A DNA stretch of 64,000 nt, taken from assembly GCA_040387375.1 (NCBI GenBank), contig JAZKDW010000010.1, positions 1 to 64,000 on the forward strand. The letters run 5' to 3'. This DNA is from JAZKDW01 sp040387375 (lineage in GTDB: Bacteria > Pseudomonadota > Gammaproteobacteria > Burkholderiales > Burkholderiaceae_D). The position numbers were made by a program, and so were the translations under genes. Below, piece after piece: positions 1 through 10,077 of the stretch. The notes under the pieces were generated by a model that saw only the letters and a program-made list of their open reading frames with translations, was not told the DNA's origin and did not search any database. How positions within the stretch are numbered: the stretch's first letter is position 1; every line of letters begins with the position of its first letter.

Positions 1-2594
1 GCGACGGCGTCAAGCAAACCGTCGTGCGCTACACCGATTTCGACCAGCTCGGCAACGTGATGGCGTACCAGATCGAGGTATTGACCGGGACGCCGTACAC
101 CAACAAGTACCGCTACGAATACGCCCGATACGACAGCTACAAGGAAAAGGTGGTGCACGGCAGCAGCAGCCATTTCCAGCCGGGCGACACGACCAGCGAC
201 TACGACGTCAACGGCAACCTGGTTGCGGTGACCGACCGCTTTAATGCCAGCAGCAGCCGCAGCTTCGTCAACGACCAGGCCGGGCACATCCTGAACAAGA
301 CCGAAAACGGCGTCACACATTACAACTTCTATGTCAACGGCAAGCCAGGCGGTTCGACGGGCGCTGCCGGCAATGCCGATTTCGACTTCAACTACACGCC
401 GGTATCGGAGCAGTATCCGGCCGCCACGCCGGGCAAGTACGTGGCCAGCGCGGGCGAGACGCTGCGCTCGATTGCGCAGGCGGTGTATGGGGATGCGCAG
501 CTGTGGTACCTGATCGCCGACGCCAACGGGATCCGGTCCGATGACGAGCTGCGGGCCGGCAAGAACCTGACGATCCCCAACCGGATCACCAACCTGCACA
601 ACGACACCGGCACCTTCAAGCCGTATGCGCCGGGGGCGATCGTGGGGGATACGACGCCGACGCTGCCGGAACCGCCGCCACCGCCGGTGCGGCAGCAGGG
701 CGATAGCGGCTGCGGCACGCTGGGGATCATCATCATGGTGGTGGTGACGATCGTGGTCGCCATCTATGCCAGGGAAGCGCTCTCATCGCTGGAACCGTTA
801 TGGGCGGCGGTGCTGGGCAGCATGGCCGGCAGCGCGGCGGGGCAGATGGTCGGCATGGCGCTGGGCGTGCAGGAAGATTTCTCATGGAAAGCCGTGGCAC
901 TGGCGGGGCTGAGCGCCGGCGTGACCCAGGGGGTAGGGAGCGGGTCGATCGATCCGTGGGTGAAAGGGTTGGAGGCGGCCGCCGGCAGCGTGGCGACGCA
1001 GGGCATCGCGGTGATCACTGGCTTGCAGGAGAAATTCGACTGGCGCGCGGTGACGGCATTGGCCGTGGCGGCCGGGATGGGGGAGTGGGCTGGCCAGCAG
1101 CTTGCGCCGGCGGCAGGACAGGCCTTGACAGAGACGGAACGTGCCGCCCGCCGGATCCTCACCGGACTGGCGTCGAACGTGTCGCGCCAGATGGTGAAGG
1201 GCGGGGCGGTGACCTGGACTGACGTCGCCGCGGATGCGTTTGGCAATGCGCTGGGAAGTTCGGTGGCGCAGAACAGGAGTCAGAGTCAGCAGGAAGAACT
1301 GGCTTCCACATGGAATGCGCAAAACCAGGCGGCATTGGATCGGGCAGTCGCCGGTCCGGGCTACTCTGAGGGGGATTACTGGAATAGCGCGGCGAGGACA
1401 ACAGCCGATCAGTATGCTGACACGTTTGGCGGTGACGCGGTCAATACAGGCGACCGCCTGCGCTTGTCGTCAGGCTCCGCCAACGGTGTGGATGCCAAAC
1501 ATGCGGGTGTGTTGGATGACGCCGAACTTGGACGACTGCAGGCCAGAGAATTGGACTTGATAGCTCAAAATATCCGGCTAGGAAATCTGCTCGCAGATCA
1601 GAGAGAACAAGACTACATCGCCAATTCGGATTATCGAGAGGGGCGCAGGCTGGAGAATTTGAATGTCGGGGACTCGCCAATCTATCCTGGATACGATGAG
1701 TTTGGGATATTGACCAATCCGGCAGCGGCGCCAATTGGAAATTCCATTGGCTATCCATTGGCACGGGCACTCGGCAATACCGTGGAGGGCATGCACGATT
1801 TCAAATACGGTGCAATGTCGTCAATCGATATAGAGGGACAGATAGCCGTACATGCGGGCGATGATGCGGCATTGCTCAATGCCGGCCTGCGGCATACGAT
1901 GCTAGACTTGATGTTGCCCGGTACGCCGCAAGAGGTGGGGCTCGGTGTGGCTGGTGGGCCCGTGATTGGGAAAGCTTTCAGTTGGGCTGGTTCAACCATC
2001 ACCCGGATTGCGGCCGAGTCCGGCAATTTCCAGTTTCTCACGCGCGATATCGGCTCGGCGGTAGGTGAGTATGCTGATGGTTTGTGGTCAAGAGTTGGCT
2101 CGGAATTTGGAGGGGGAAGTGGCTTACGCGCAGGTGCTTCGGCTGATACAGGTTCCGTTCTCGCCTCTGGTTCCAAAGGCACCGTTTTTAGCGGGCATGG
2201 TGGATACGAGATTGGTCGCGGGATAACTGTCGTGCCGGAAGGCACGTCTCTTACGGTCTATTCCAAGTTTGGCGGAACGATCACGGATAGACTGGGGAAT
2301 GTTGTTGAGACAGGCGGAGATCTTTCCAAGGTTTACAGCCGCACCTATGGAGCCGGTGACCGCATGCCGAACTACACGCTTTACGCACCGGATGGATTGG
2401 CTTTACAAGGAAGTCCCGTCACTGTTTCAAGGCCAACGCGCTTGTCAGATTTGCTCAAACCAGGCATGGGCCAGTGCCAATGGGCGGCTTGTACATATAA
2501 CTGGCGGGCATCAAATGCCAACACGGTGTTCGACACAGTAGGAATCGGTAATAGGCAAACCAAGCAATGGATAACAATTTATTCAAAGGATTGA
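1..2594 (+). CDS. RHS/YD-repeat, LysM polymorphic-toxin-like protein, 3' part
   Basis: Partial: the reading frame is open to the window edge, so the N-terminus lies upstream. About 860 residues are visible. The first ~110 show RHS/YD-like repeats (YDVNGNLVAVTDRF). A LysM-like domain follows at ~135-190 (GKYVASAGETLRSIAQAVYG), then a proline-rich linker, a hydrophobic segment near 235-250 and a long Gly/Ala-rich region. The last ~120 residues form a distinct tip with SGHGGYEIG and later QWAACT. RHS proteins of this build carry exchangeable C-terminal effectors, often delivered by type VI or other secretion systems. From about position 1540 the DNA is visibly more AT-rich than upstream, as expected of an exchanged tip. 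The tip resembles domains labelled 'putative adhesin Stv' from memory; its function is not established here. Confidence 0.8.
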   Translation, partial: DGVKQTVVRYTDFDQLGNVMAYQIEVLTGTPYTNKYRYEYARYDSYKEKVVHGSSSHFQPGDTTSDYDVNGNLVAVTDRFNASSSRSFVNDQAGHILNKTENGVTHYNFYVNGKPGGSTGAAGNADFDFNYTPVSEQYPAATPGKYVASAGETLRSIAQAVYGDAQLWYLIADANGIRSDDELRAGKNLTIPNRITNLHNDTGTFKPYAPGAIVGDTTPTLPEPPPPPVRQQGDSGCGTLGIIIMVVVTIVVAIYAREALSSLEPLWAAVLGSMAGSAAGQMVGMALGVQEDFSWKAVALAGLSAGVTQGVGSGSIDPWVKGLEAAAGSVATQGIAVITGLQEKFDWRAVTALAVAAGMGEWAGQQLAPAAGQALTETERAARRILTGLASNVSRQMVKGGAVTWTDVAADAFGNALGSSVAQNRSQSQQEELASTWNAQNQAALDRAVAGPGYSEGDYWNSAARTTADQYADTFGGDAVNTGDRLRLSSGSANGVDAKHAGVLDDAELGRLQARELDLIAQNIRLGNLLADQREQDYIANSDYREGRRLENLNVGDSPIYPGYDEFGILTNPAAAPIGNSIGYPLARALGNTVEGMHDFKYGAMSSIDIEGQIAVHAGDDAALLNAGLRHTMLDLMLPGTPQEVGLGVAGGPVIGKAFSWAGSTITRIAAESGNFQFLTRDIGSAVGEYADGLWSRVGSEFGGGSGLRAGASADTGSVLASGSKGTVFSGHGGYEIGRGITVVPEGTSLTVYSKFGGTITDRLGNVVETGGDLSKVYSRTYGAGDRMPNYTLYAPDGLALQGSPVTVSRPTRLSDLLKPGMGQCQWAACTYNWRASNANTVFDTVGIGNRQTKQWITIYSKD

Positions 2595-2598
2595 AGTG

Positions 2599-3000
2599 AT
2601 GACACTAAACGAATACATCATCCAGAATGCGGGGCGTGGGAACGATGATGAATTCCTGCGACGATTCGGTTTGACCGAAGTGTTCTTCGCGATTGATACC
2701 CCAAGCGAGAACTTGAAGGATGGCCCGCTTGCAGAGTCTCCTGACGTTGCCTTGCAAATGCAAACGGCCCGATTGGAGATTGGTAACATGGCGCTGTTCT
2801 ACACTACCAGGAATGATGTCAGGCTTTCCCAGAGATTTGGAGGTTTGCCATTAATTAAGGCCGCTGAAATGATTTGTGATCTGCCGGGGGTCGAAGGGAT
2901 GCTTATTCAGAGTGATGGCGATGCTTGGTTCGCTGCTGATAAGCAGACATTAAAACATGTACTTGGTCAAGTACGCACCCCCAATTTTGGTCAGGCTTGA
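2599..3000 (+). CDS. Small protein in immunity-gene position, SseB-like
   Basis: A 133-residue acidic soluble protein with no signal peptide or membrane segment. It begins four bases after the RHS stop. AAAGGA at 2585-2590 is spaced better for the ATG at 2599 than for the GTG at 2596. The C-terminal half (LPGVEGMLIQSDGDAWFAADK) recalls SseB N-terminal-like domains, several of which act as immunity or secretion-associated proteins. Its place directly behind a polymorphic toxin tip, and its similar AT-richer composition, suggest it protects the cell against the tip. The homology is weak and recalled from memory; the immunity role is an inference from position. Confidence 0.6.
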   Translation: MTLNEYIIQNAGRGNDDEFLRRFGLTEVFFAIDTPSENLKDGPLAESPDVALQMQTARLEIGNMALFYTTRNDVRLSQRFGGLPLIKAAEMICDLPGVEGMLIQSDGDAWFAADKQTLKHVLGQVRTPNFGQA

Positions 3001-3059
3001 TAATACTTTGATGTAGGGCGCATCATGATGTGGGGGAAATGGAGCCTGACTGTGAACTC

Positions 3060-3138
3060 GACTTTATCCATTCATGCGGCGTAGTTGAGCGTATCGCTCA
3101 AGCGGTCGAATGGTTCCCGCGGCATTTCACCATATCGG
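3060..3138 (-). repeat. 79-bp dispersed repeat, copy 1
   Basis: Read on the minus strand this matches 26582-26660 (plus) at 72 of 79 positions by direct comparison. Both copies keep a short open frame starting ATGCCGCGGGAA and ending TGA (MPRE..DRL.DTL.YAA). Several differences are silent or conservative. It could be the tail of a decayed transposase; no complete element is present. Confidence 0.65.
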
Positions 3139-3152
3139 AGATGGCAGGTTCA

Positions 3153-3345
3153 CACTCGAACTCGGGAACGTGCCGGAGATGACGTAGGTACAATTATCGA
3201 GGTCAAGCCTGGCGGGATCGGCATGAAGACATCGTGATGCAAGCGCAGTCTGGGTTCCCTCTTGCGAGGGAACGACGGTAGTAAATGGGTCGATCTCCCA
3301 TCCAGCCACCGTCATTCCCTCGCAAGAGGGAATCCATAACCCCCT
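3153..3345. repeat. dRS3-like composite intergenic repeat, copy 1
   Basis: The part at 3153-3260 is nearly the same as 32738-32850, including GGGAACGTGCCGGAGATGAC and AAGACATCGTGATGCAAG. It continues into inverted arms TTCCCTCTTGCGAGGGAA and ATTCCCTCGCAAGAGGGAAT. Related arms occur at 13728-13805, 32838-32999, 45765-46016 and 59187-59213. The ATTCCC-N-GGGAAT arrangement resembles the Neisseria dRS3 element; that is a comparison of form only. Confidence 0.7.
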
Positions 3346-3497
3346 CGAAAGAGAAGCACGTCGGTATCCCCCAGGCTCGATTGATCCATTCTGTATGCGA
3401 TGACTCAACGACAAAGTCGAGCTTGGTGGGCTGCTTGGCAAATTGCATTCGCGGCCACGACACCTGGCGCGGAAAACATTGGGCGTCAGGGAGCTTG

Positions 3498-3541
3498 CGC
3501 TTTGCATGCGGCGCAATGCGCTGCGCTTATTGACGCCCTAC
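3498..3541 (-). repeat. TAGGGYGT...AAGCGCAGCGC hairpin repeat
   Basis: On the minus strand the sequence reads GGTAGGGCGTCAATAAGCGC followed by AGCGCATTGCGCC. It is a relative of the hairpins at 22329-22358 and 59219-59248. The outer stem differs (GGCGTCAAT/ATTGCGCC here, GGTGTAAT/ATTACACC there) but still largely pairs. Confidence 0.6.
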
Positions 3542-3568
3542 CAGTCGCTGGGGATCGATGCCCTTTTC

Positions 3569-4171
3569 TTACGCAACGGTCATCAAAAACACCCCATAGG
3601 CCGCGATGCCGCCACCGGCCACACGCAATGCCATTTTTTTATTGGCGAATGCACCGGCAGACAAACCGGCCAAATGCAGCAAGCCCGTCGCCACAATAAA
3701 ACCAAGCCCATACAGTCCTGCCGATGCCTGCTGCGGCAACTCCGCGCCATGCGCATAGCCATGCACGACCGCGAATGCGGCAACGAGCGTGGCGCCCGCC
3801 CAGGCCGGTACCCGTACCGCAAATGCGATCAACATCCCCAGCAATGCAACCGAAGAGGCAATGCCGATTTCAATGCCCGGCAGGACCAGACCCATGAACC
3901 CGGGCACTGCGCCCGCAACCATCATCAGCGGAAAGGTCAGCGGCAGCACCCACCTGCCATTGCCCTGCATCTGCGCGGCCCACACACCCACCGCAATCAT
4001 CGCCAGCAAATGATCGAGGCCGGAAAATGGATGGGCAAATCCGGCGCTTAGCGCCATAACGCCATGCGCGCCGTCGTGGGCGAAGGCGGGACTGGCGGCA
4101 AGGCACAGCAGGCCAAAGCTTGTGAGGAGCGCGCCAACTCTGGCGACTTTAGTTTTTGAATCATGAGGCAT
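3569..4171 (-). CDS. ureJ: HupE/UreJ family nickel-related membrane protein
   Basis: A 200-residue membrane protein with an N-terminal signal peptide (LLCLAASPAFAHDG) and about six hydrophobic segments. The family signature HPFSGLDHLLAMIAVGVWA lies just after the mature N-terminus. HupE/UreJ proteins are secondary nickel permeases that accompany hydrogenase and urease operons, which fits its place as the last gene of the urease cluster. The ATG at 4171 is chosen because AAGGGA sits about six bases upstream; an in-frame start at 4192 has no comparable ribosome site. It follows ureG by about 40 bases. Either symbol, ureJ or hupE, would be acceptable. Confidence 0.88.
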   Translation of the reverse strand: MPHDSKTKVARVGALLTSFGLLCLAASPAFAHDGAHGVMALSAGFAHPFSGLDHLLAMIAVGVWAAQMQGNGRWVLPLTFPLMMVAGAVPGFMGLVLPGIEIGIASSVALLGMLIAFAVRVPAWAGATLVAAFAVVHGYAHGAELPQQASAGLYGLGFIVATGLLHLAGLSAGAFANKKMALRVAGGGIAAYGVFLMTVA

Positions 4172-4214
4172 ATTTTTCCCTTGAACGGTCAATCAAAATT
4201 GGCTCTTCTTTGGC

Positions 4215-4838
4215 CTAAGCGGCCTGGTCCAGCAAACCCTGCTTGCGGATAAATTCGATCACGGTGTCAACCCCGTCGCCAGTACGCAAATTGGTGAATA
4301 CAAACGGCCGCTCACCACGCATGCGTTTGGCGTCGACGGCCATCACCCCCAGATCTGCGCCGACGTACGGCGCCAGATCGGTCTTGTTGATGATCAGCAG
4401 GTCGGAGCGGGTAATGCCGGGTCCGCCCTTGCGTGGAATCTTCTCGCCGCCGGCGACGTCGATCACGTAGATGGTCAAGTCGGACAATTCCGGACTGAAG
4501 GTCGCCGCCAGATTGTCGCCGCCGGACTCGACCAGGATCAGCTCGAGATCCGGGAAATCCGCGCACATGCGCGCAATCGCTTCCAGGTTGATCGACGCGT
4601 CTTCACGGATCGCCGTGTGCGGACAGCCGCCGGTCTCGACGCCCATCAGGCGCTCGGCCGGCAGCGCGTCGGCGCGCAGCAGGATTTCCATGTCTTCCTT
4701 GGTGTAGATGTCGTTGGTGATGACGGCCATGTCGTATTGGTCGCGCATCGCCTTGCATAGCATTTCGCACAGGGCGGTTTTGCCGGAACCGACCGGGCCG
4801 CCGATGCCGACGCGCAGGGGATTGGATGAGTTGTTCAT
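4215..4838 (-). CDS. ureG: Urease accessory GTPase UreG
   Basis: UreG is the SIMIBI-class GTPase that uses GTP hydrolysis to deliver nickel to apo-urease in complex with UreD(H) and UreF. The 207 residues match the usual length. The P-loop GPVGSGKT is at residues 14-21, the nickel-binding Cys-Pro-His is at 72-74 (GGCPHTAIRED), ESGGDNL and IDVAGGEKIPRKGGPG follow, and NKTD gives guanine specificity. There is no His-rich N-terminal extension, so nickel storage probably rests with UreE. It is transcribed with ureF (about 50 bases upstream) and followed by ureJ. Confidence 0.97.
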   Translation of the reverse strand: MNNSSNPLRVGIGGPVGSGKTALCEMLCKAMRDQYDMAVITNDIYTKEDMEILLRADALPAERLMGVETGGCPHTAIREDASINLEAIARMCADFPDLELILVESGGDNLAATFSPELSDLTIYVIDVAGGEKIPRKGGPGITRSDLLIINKTDLAPYVGADLGVMAVDAKRMRGERPFVFTNLRTGDGVDTVIEFIRKQGLLDQAA

Positions 4839-4888
4839 AGGTGCCTGATTGGATGATTCATGAAATTAATAAAGGGCGCATGGCGGGT

Positions 4889-5569
4889 TCACGACCGGTA
4901 TAGCCGGCTGTACTGCACCTCATGCTGCATCGACAGCAGCGACAGCCCAGGTGACCAGTTCGACAATTCGTCATCAGCCAGTTGCTGCGCCTGCTGCACC
5001 GCGGCTTCCAGTTCCGGCCGCAGCGATAACAATAAACGCTGGCCGGCAACCTGGCCCAGCGGCACCGACTTGACGCAGACCAGCACCTGGTTTTCCGCCC
5101 ACGAAAACAGCATGCCGAGCAGCGCCGCTTCGTGCGGCACCTCGAGCGCGACCGCGGCACAGGCCAGCGCGCACGGCAGCGGTATCTCTGCCTGGCTGTG
5201 CAGAATACTCAGCAAGTTTTCATCGGCGATCTGCAAATCCGCTACCAGCTTGCCCAGCGAATATCCCATCTGGATCGTCTCGGCGCGAAACTCGGCGGTG
5301 TCGCGGGCGGCGATGAAACGCTCGGTCCAGTCGCTGACCGCCTGTTGATCGCGCGCGTCGAACGCCTGCAGCAGACGCCAGAAAACCGGCGCTTCGAAAT
5401 GGGCCACCACCTGATGCAGCTGATCTGCTATCCAGCGCCGGGCCGATGCCGCGTCCCTGACCATGCCGTTTTCAATCGCCGCTTCCAGGCCCTGCGAATA
5501 GCTGTAGGCGCCGATCGGCAGCGATGGGCTGGCGAGCTGGAGCAGATGGAGGAGGGCGGCCGATTGCAT
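4889..5569 (-). CDS. ureF: Urease accessory protein UreF
   Basis: UreF bridges UreD and UreG in the urease activation complex and gates nickel transfer. The protein has 226 residues, a normal length, and carries the family opening LQLASPSLPIGAYSYSQGLE and a mostly helical body. It starts about five bases after the ureE stop, so the two are probably translationally coupled. No unusual residue was noticed. Confidence 0.95.
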   Translation of the reverse strand: MQSAALLHLLQLASPSLPIGAYSYSQGLEAAIENGMVRDAASARRWIADQLHQVVAHFEAPVFWRLLQAFDARDQQAVSDWTERFIAARDTAEFRAETIQMGYSLGKLVADLQIADENLLSILHSQAEIPLPCALACAAVALEVPHEAALLGMLFSWAENQVLVCVKSVPLGQVAGQRLLLSLRPELEAAVQQAQQLADDELSNWSPGLSLLSMQHEVQYSRLYRS

Positions 5570-5574
5570 GTGTT

Positions 5575-6102
5575 TTACTTCTTGTCGGATGGACGGTGTA
5601 TCTTTTGCCGCAGCGGTATCGGCGCCAGCGGATTGTGCGGATGGCCATCGTCACCGTGGTGATGACCGCCACCCTGATAGGCGCCGGATTCCGGTTCGAA
5701 CGCGGCGCTTTCCTCGGTCACGGTGGCGCCCAGTCCTTCCAGCATTTCCTTCAGCACGCTGTCCTTGCGGATGCGCAGGAAGCCGCTGCCGGCATCACCT
5801 CCAACCTGCGCCTGCGTGTGCCGGTTCCCGAGATGAAAGGCGCAGCGCAGCAGGTCGCGTGCGGTCGGGCATTCGACCCGGTAGGTCGGTTCCTGCGCGG
5901 CGACGATCTGCACCACACGCCCGTCGTCGCCCTTGAGCAGGTCGCCATCGCGCAATATGGTGCCGCGCACGGTGAACACACCGACATCTTCGCCGGAAGT
6001 CAGGGTGGCGCGCTGGCGGCTTTTTTCGCGCAGCTCGTAGGGCAGCACAAGCTGGCCGCTGATTGATTCCGCATGGTCTATTTTTGTATGGAGTGTCAGC
6101 AT
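5575..6102 (-). CDS. ureE: Urease accessory nickel chaperone UreE
   Basis: UreE is the dimeric metallochaperone that supplies nickel to UreG. Of its 175 residues the N-terminal half is the peptide-binding domain and the middle is the metal-binding domain, with FHLGNRHTQAQV carrying the conserved dimer-interface histidine region. The C-terminal tail is His-rich (GGGHHHGDDGHPHNP), giving extra nickel-binding capacity. It lies 11 bases downstream of ureC and directly before ureF. Confidence 0.95.
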   Translation of the reverse strand: MLTLHTKIDHAESISGQLVLPYELREKSRQRATLTSGEDVGVFTVRGTILRDGDLLKGDDGRVVQIVAAQEPTYRVECPTARDLLRCAFHLGNRHTQAQVGGDAGSGFLRIRKDSVLKEMLEGLGATVTEESAAFEPESGAYQGGGHHHGDDGHPHNPLAPIPLRQKIHRPSDKK

Positions 6103-6113
6103 GGTTTTTTACT

Positions 6114-7834
<1,721 letters not shown>

Positions 7835-7838
<4 letters not shown>

Positions 7839-8155
7839 GTCCGGTCCTTGTCGAGTGCGCCCATTACCCTGGCGTTAAATCCATACACCTTCCGGTCGCC
7901 CGCGAGAGCGGCCAGTTCGATCGTGCGTTGCTGTCCCGGTTCGAAGCGGACCGCGGTGCCGGCCGCGATATTGAGGCGCATGCCATAAGCAAGGCCACGA
8001 TCGAATTGCAGGGCCGGATTGGTTTCATGAAAATGGAAGTGCGAACCGACCTGGATCGGCCGGTCGCCGCTATTGGCGACCGTCACCACGGCCGTCCTCA
8101 GGCCGACGTTGAGTTCGATGTCGCCTGCTTCAATCAGCATTTCGCCTGGGATCAT
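7835..8155 (-). CDS. ureB: Urease beta subunit
   Basis: A 106-residue beta subunit of the (alpha-beta-gamma) urease core. It begins MIPGEMLIEAGDIELN and contains GSHFHFHETNPAL, both diagnostic. The ATG at 8155 is chosen because the open frame upstream of it reads through ureA and ureD in the wrong frame. The stop overlaps the ureC start by four bases, and the gene begins 11 bases after ureA. Beta and gamma are separate, as in most Proteobacteria other than Helicobacter. Confidence 0.97.
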
Positions 8156-8166
8156 GGGAAACCTCT

Positions 8167-8469
8167 TCAGGGGATAGGATGGTGGACGGTGACGAGCTTG
8201 GTGCCGTCCGGGAAGGTCGCTTCGACCTGAATGTCGGGGATCATCTCGGCGATGCCATCCATCACGTCGGCGCGCGTCAGGATGCGGGTGCCTTCCGACA
8301 TCAGTTCGGCGACCGTCCTGCCGTCGCGCGCGCCTTCCATGATGGCGGCCGTAATCAGGGCGATCGCCTCCGGATAGTTGAGCTTCAGGCCGCGTGCCTT
8401 GCGGCGTTCCGCCAGCAGGCCGGCGGTGAAGATCAGCAGTTTGTCTTTTTCTCTTGGGGTCAGATCCAT
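8167..8469 (-). CDS. ureA: Urease gamma subunit
   Basis: A 100-residue gamma subunit starting MDLTPREKDKLLIF and carrying LNYPEAIALITAAIMEGARDG and VQVEATFPDGTKLVT-like sequence typical of UreA. Its length is exactly normal. It sits between ureD (18 bases upstream) and ureB. It has no catalytic residues of its own but is required for the trimeric holoenzyme. Confidence 0.97.
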   Translation of the reverse strand: MDLTPREKDKLLIFTAGLLAERRKARGLKLNYPEAIALITAAIMEGARDGRTVAELMSEGTRILTRADVMDGIAEMIPDIQVEATFPDGTKLVTVHHPIP

Positions 8470-8487
8470 CTTGTCTCCGCTTGCAGT

Positions 8488-9360
8488 TCAGGTGTTCCAG
8501 ATGCGCGGCACAACAGCCGCGCGTCCCATGTGTTCCGGCCGGAGATGCTGCCATACGCACAGCATCACCCGGCGTGCGATCTCGCTGGAGTCGCCGAGGT
8601 AGCGTGCCACCAGCACCGATTTCAATTGGCTGATGCCGAAAGCGCCGCCGCTGATGACGCCAACTTCTTCCCGTATCGTGTTCAGCAGCGATGCCGGCAG
8701 CGGTTTGCCTGCCGCGATCAGCGTTGCACACACTGTCCTCCCGGACAAGCCCAGCGGGCTCAGCATCGATGTGCTGCCGCCCGCCAGCGCGCCTTGCTCC
8801 CACCAGATCAGCTTGCCGTCGCGCCGGATGCTGGTGCGTTGCATCACCTTGCCGCTGTTGAACGACTCGCCCGACGCCGTGCGGCCAAAGCATAATATTT
8901 CACAGCCAATGTAGCTGGCGTCCCTGGCCAGCGAGACCGACTGCGTCAGCTGCACCTGCGCCGCATCGAAAAATATGGTTTCCTGCGGCAGCCATTCCAG
9001 CCTGGCGCCCGCAGCGATGTCGAGCGTAATGTGCTGGCGCGAGATGCGGCCATTGGACTTGTACCATTTGGCGGCGCCGGGTGTGGTGATGAAGGCATGT
9101 GCGGCGGCACCGACCTTTGCCGTGATTGCCAGCTCGTCGCCGCCGACGACACCGCCGGGCGGGTGCACGACGATTGTGTGGCACACCTGGGGACCTTCCG
9201 GGTACAGCGGTTTTTGCACACGCAGGGGGCCGAAGTGGGTTCGATCGGTCAGTCGGGTGGTGCCGGCGTCGTCGGTAAACCCCAATGCCAGCCGCGCGTG
9301 CCAGTTCGGCGCGCGCAGCGGATCGGGATTCGACAAGTCCGTGGCTTCGTTCAGTTTCAT
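8488..9360 (-). CDS. ureD: Urease accessory protein UreD (UreH)
   Basis: UreD binds apo-urease and provides the path for nickel from the UreF-UreG complex. The 290 residues include THFGPLRVQKPLYPEG, VVHPPGGVVGGDEL, TTPGAAKWYKS and the W-rich LIWWEQGALAGG, all family landmarks. It is the first urease gene after urtE, only seven bases downstream, which ties urea import and urease maturation into one transcript. Confidence 0.96.
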   Translation of the reverse strand: MKLNEATDLSNPDPLRAPNWHARLALGFTDDAGTTRLTDRTHFGPLRVQKPLYPEGPQVCHTIVVHPPGGVVGGDELAITAKVGAAAHAFITTPGAAKWYKSNGRISRQHITLDIAAGARLEWLPQETIFFDAAQVQLTQSVSLARDASYIGCEILCFGRTASGESFNSGKVMQRTSIRRDGKLIWWEQGALAGGSTSMLSPLGLSGRTVCATLIAAGKPLPASLLNTIREEVGVISGGAFGISQLKSVLVARYLGDSSEIARRVMLCVWQHLRPEHMGRAAVVPRIWNT

Positions 9361-9367
9361 GCTCAGA

Positions 9368-10066
9368 CTATACCGCCAAGTGCCGCTTCACGTCCTCACT
9401 ATCCATCTCGTCGTGCGTGCCGGCGGCCACCACTTCGCCGCGCGACAGCACGACAAATCTGTCAGCCAGCGCACGCGCAAAATCGAAGTATTGTTCACAC
9501 AGCAGGATGCCGATATCACCGCGCTGCCGCAGCAGGCGGATCACACGTTCGATATCCTTGATGATGGATGGCTGGATGCCTTCGGTCGGTTCGTCGAGGA
9601 TGATCAGCTGCGGTTCCGCCAGCAGCGCCCGCGCAATCGCCAGCTGCTGCTGCTGGCCGCCGGACAGGTCGCCGCCACGGCGCTGCAGCATTTCCTTCAA
9701 TACCGGGAACAGCTCGTACACCTCGCCATTGATGACCGATGCCTTCCTGCCGGATTTTGCCGCCATGCCCATCATCAGGTTTTCCTCGACGGTCAGGCGG
9801 GCGAAAATCTCTCTCCCCTGCGGCACATACGCGATGCCCAGCTTCGCACGTTCATGCGGCTTCAGGCGGGTGATCTCGCGGCCGTTCAGCGTCACGCTGC
9901 CTTTGGCGACCGGCAGCACGCCGGTCAGGCATTTGAGCAGGGTTGTCTTGCCGACGCCATTGCGTCCCAGCAGCGCCAGGCACTGGCCTTTTTCAACCGC
10001 GAGCGACACACCGCGCAGCGTGTGCGACGATCCGTAATACTGGTTCAATTTTTCTACTTGCAGCAT
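9368..10066 (-). CDS. urtE: Urea ABC transporter ATP-binding protein UrtE
   Basis: A LivF-like ATPase of the high-affinity urea importer. In 232 residues it has Walker A GRNGVGKT, a QQQ-variant signature LSGGQQQQLAIARAL and Walker B LIILDEPTEGIQPS; the EGIQPS extension is characteristic of UrtE. It pairs with UrtD on the cytoplasmic face of UrtB/UrtC. It lies 11 bases after urtD and just before ureD. Confidence 0.95.
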   Translation of the reverse strand: MLQVEKLNQYYGSSHTLRGVSLAVEKGQCLALLGRNGVGKTTLLKCLTGVLPVAKGSVTLNGREITRLKPHERAKLGIAYVPQGREIFARLTVEENLMMGMAAKSGRKASVINGEVYELFPVLKEMLQRRGGDLSGGQQQQLAIARALLAEPQLIILDEPTEGIQPSIIKDIERVIRLLRQRGDIGILLCEQYFDFARALADRFVVLSRGEVVAAGTHDEMDSEDVKRHLAV

Positions 10067-10077
10067 GGTGTTTGTCC

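Larger units (their letters stand above)
3001..3568. other. Intergenic region filled with dispersed repeats
   Basis: No credible gene. Open frames here (for example 3285-3533) read through repeats and have no family resemblance. The stretch holds a 79-bp repeat (3060-3138), a copy of the ATTCCC/GGGAAT composite repeat (3153-3345) and a hairpin repeat (3498-3541). It separates the RHS locus from the 3' end of the urease operon. Confidence 0.7.

Noticed and set aside
3285..4051. Plus-strand open frames across the repeat and opposite hupE/ureJ
   Set aside because: They run through repeat arms or antisense to ureJ and show no coding signal.
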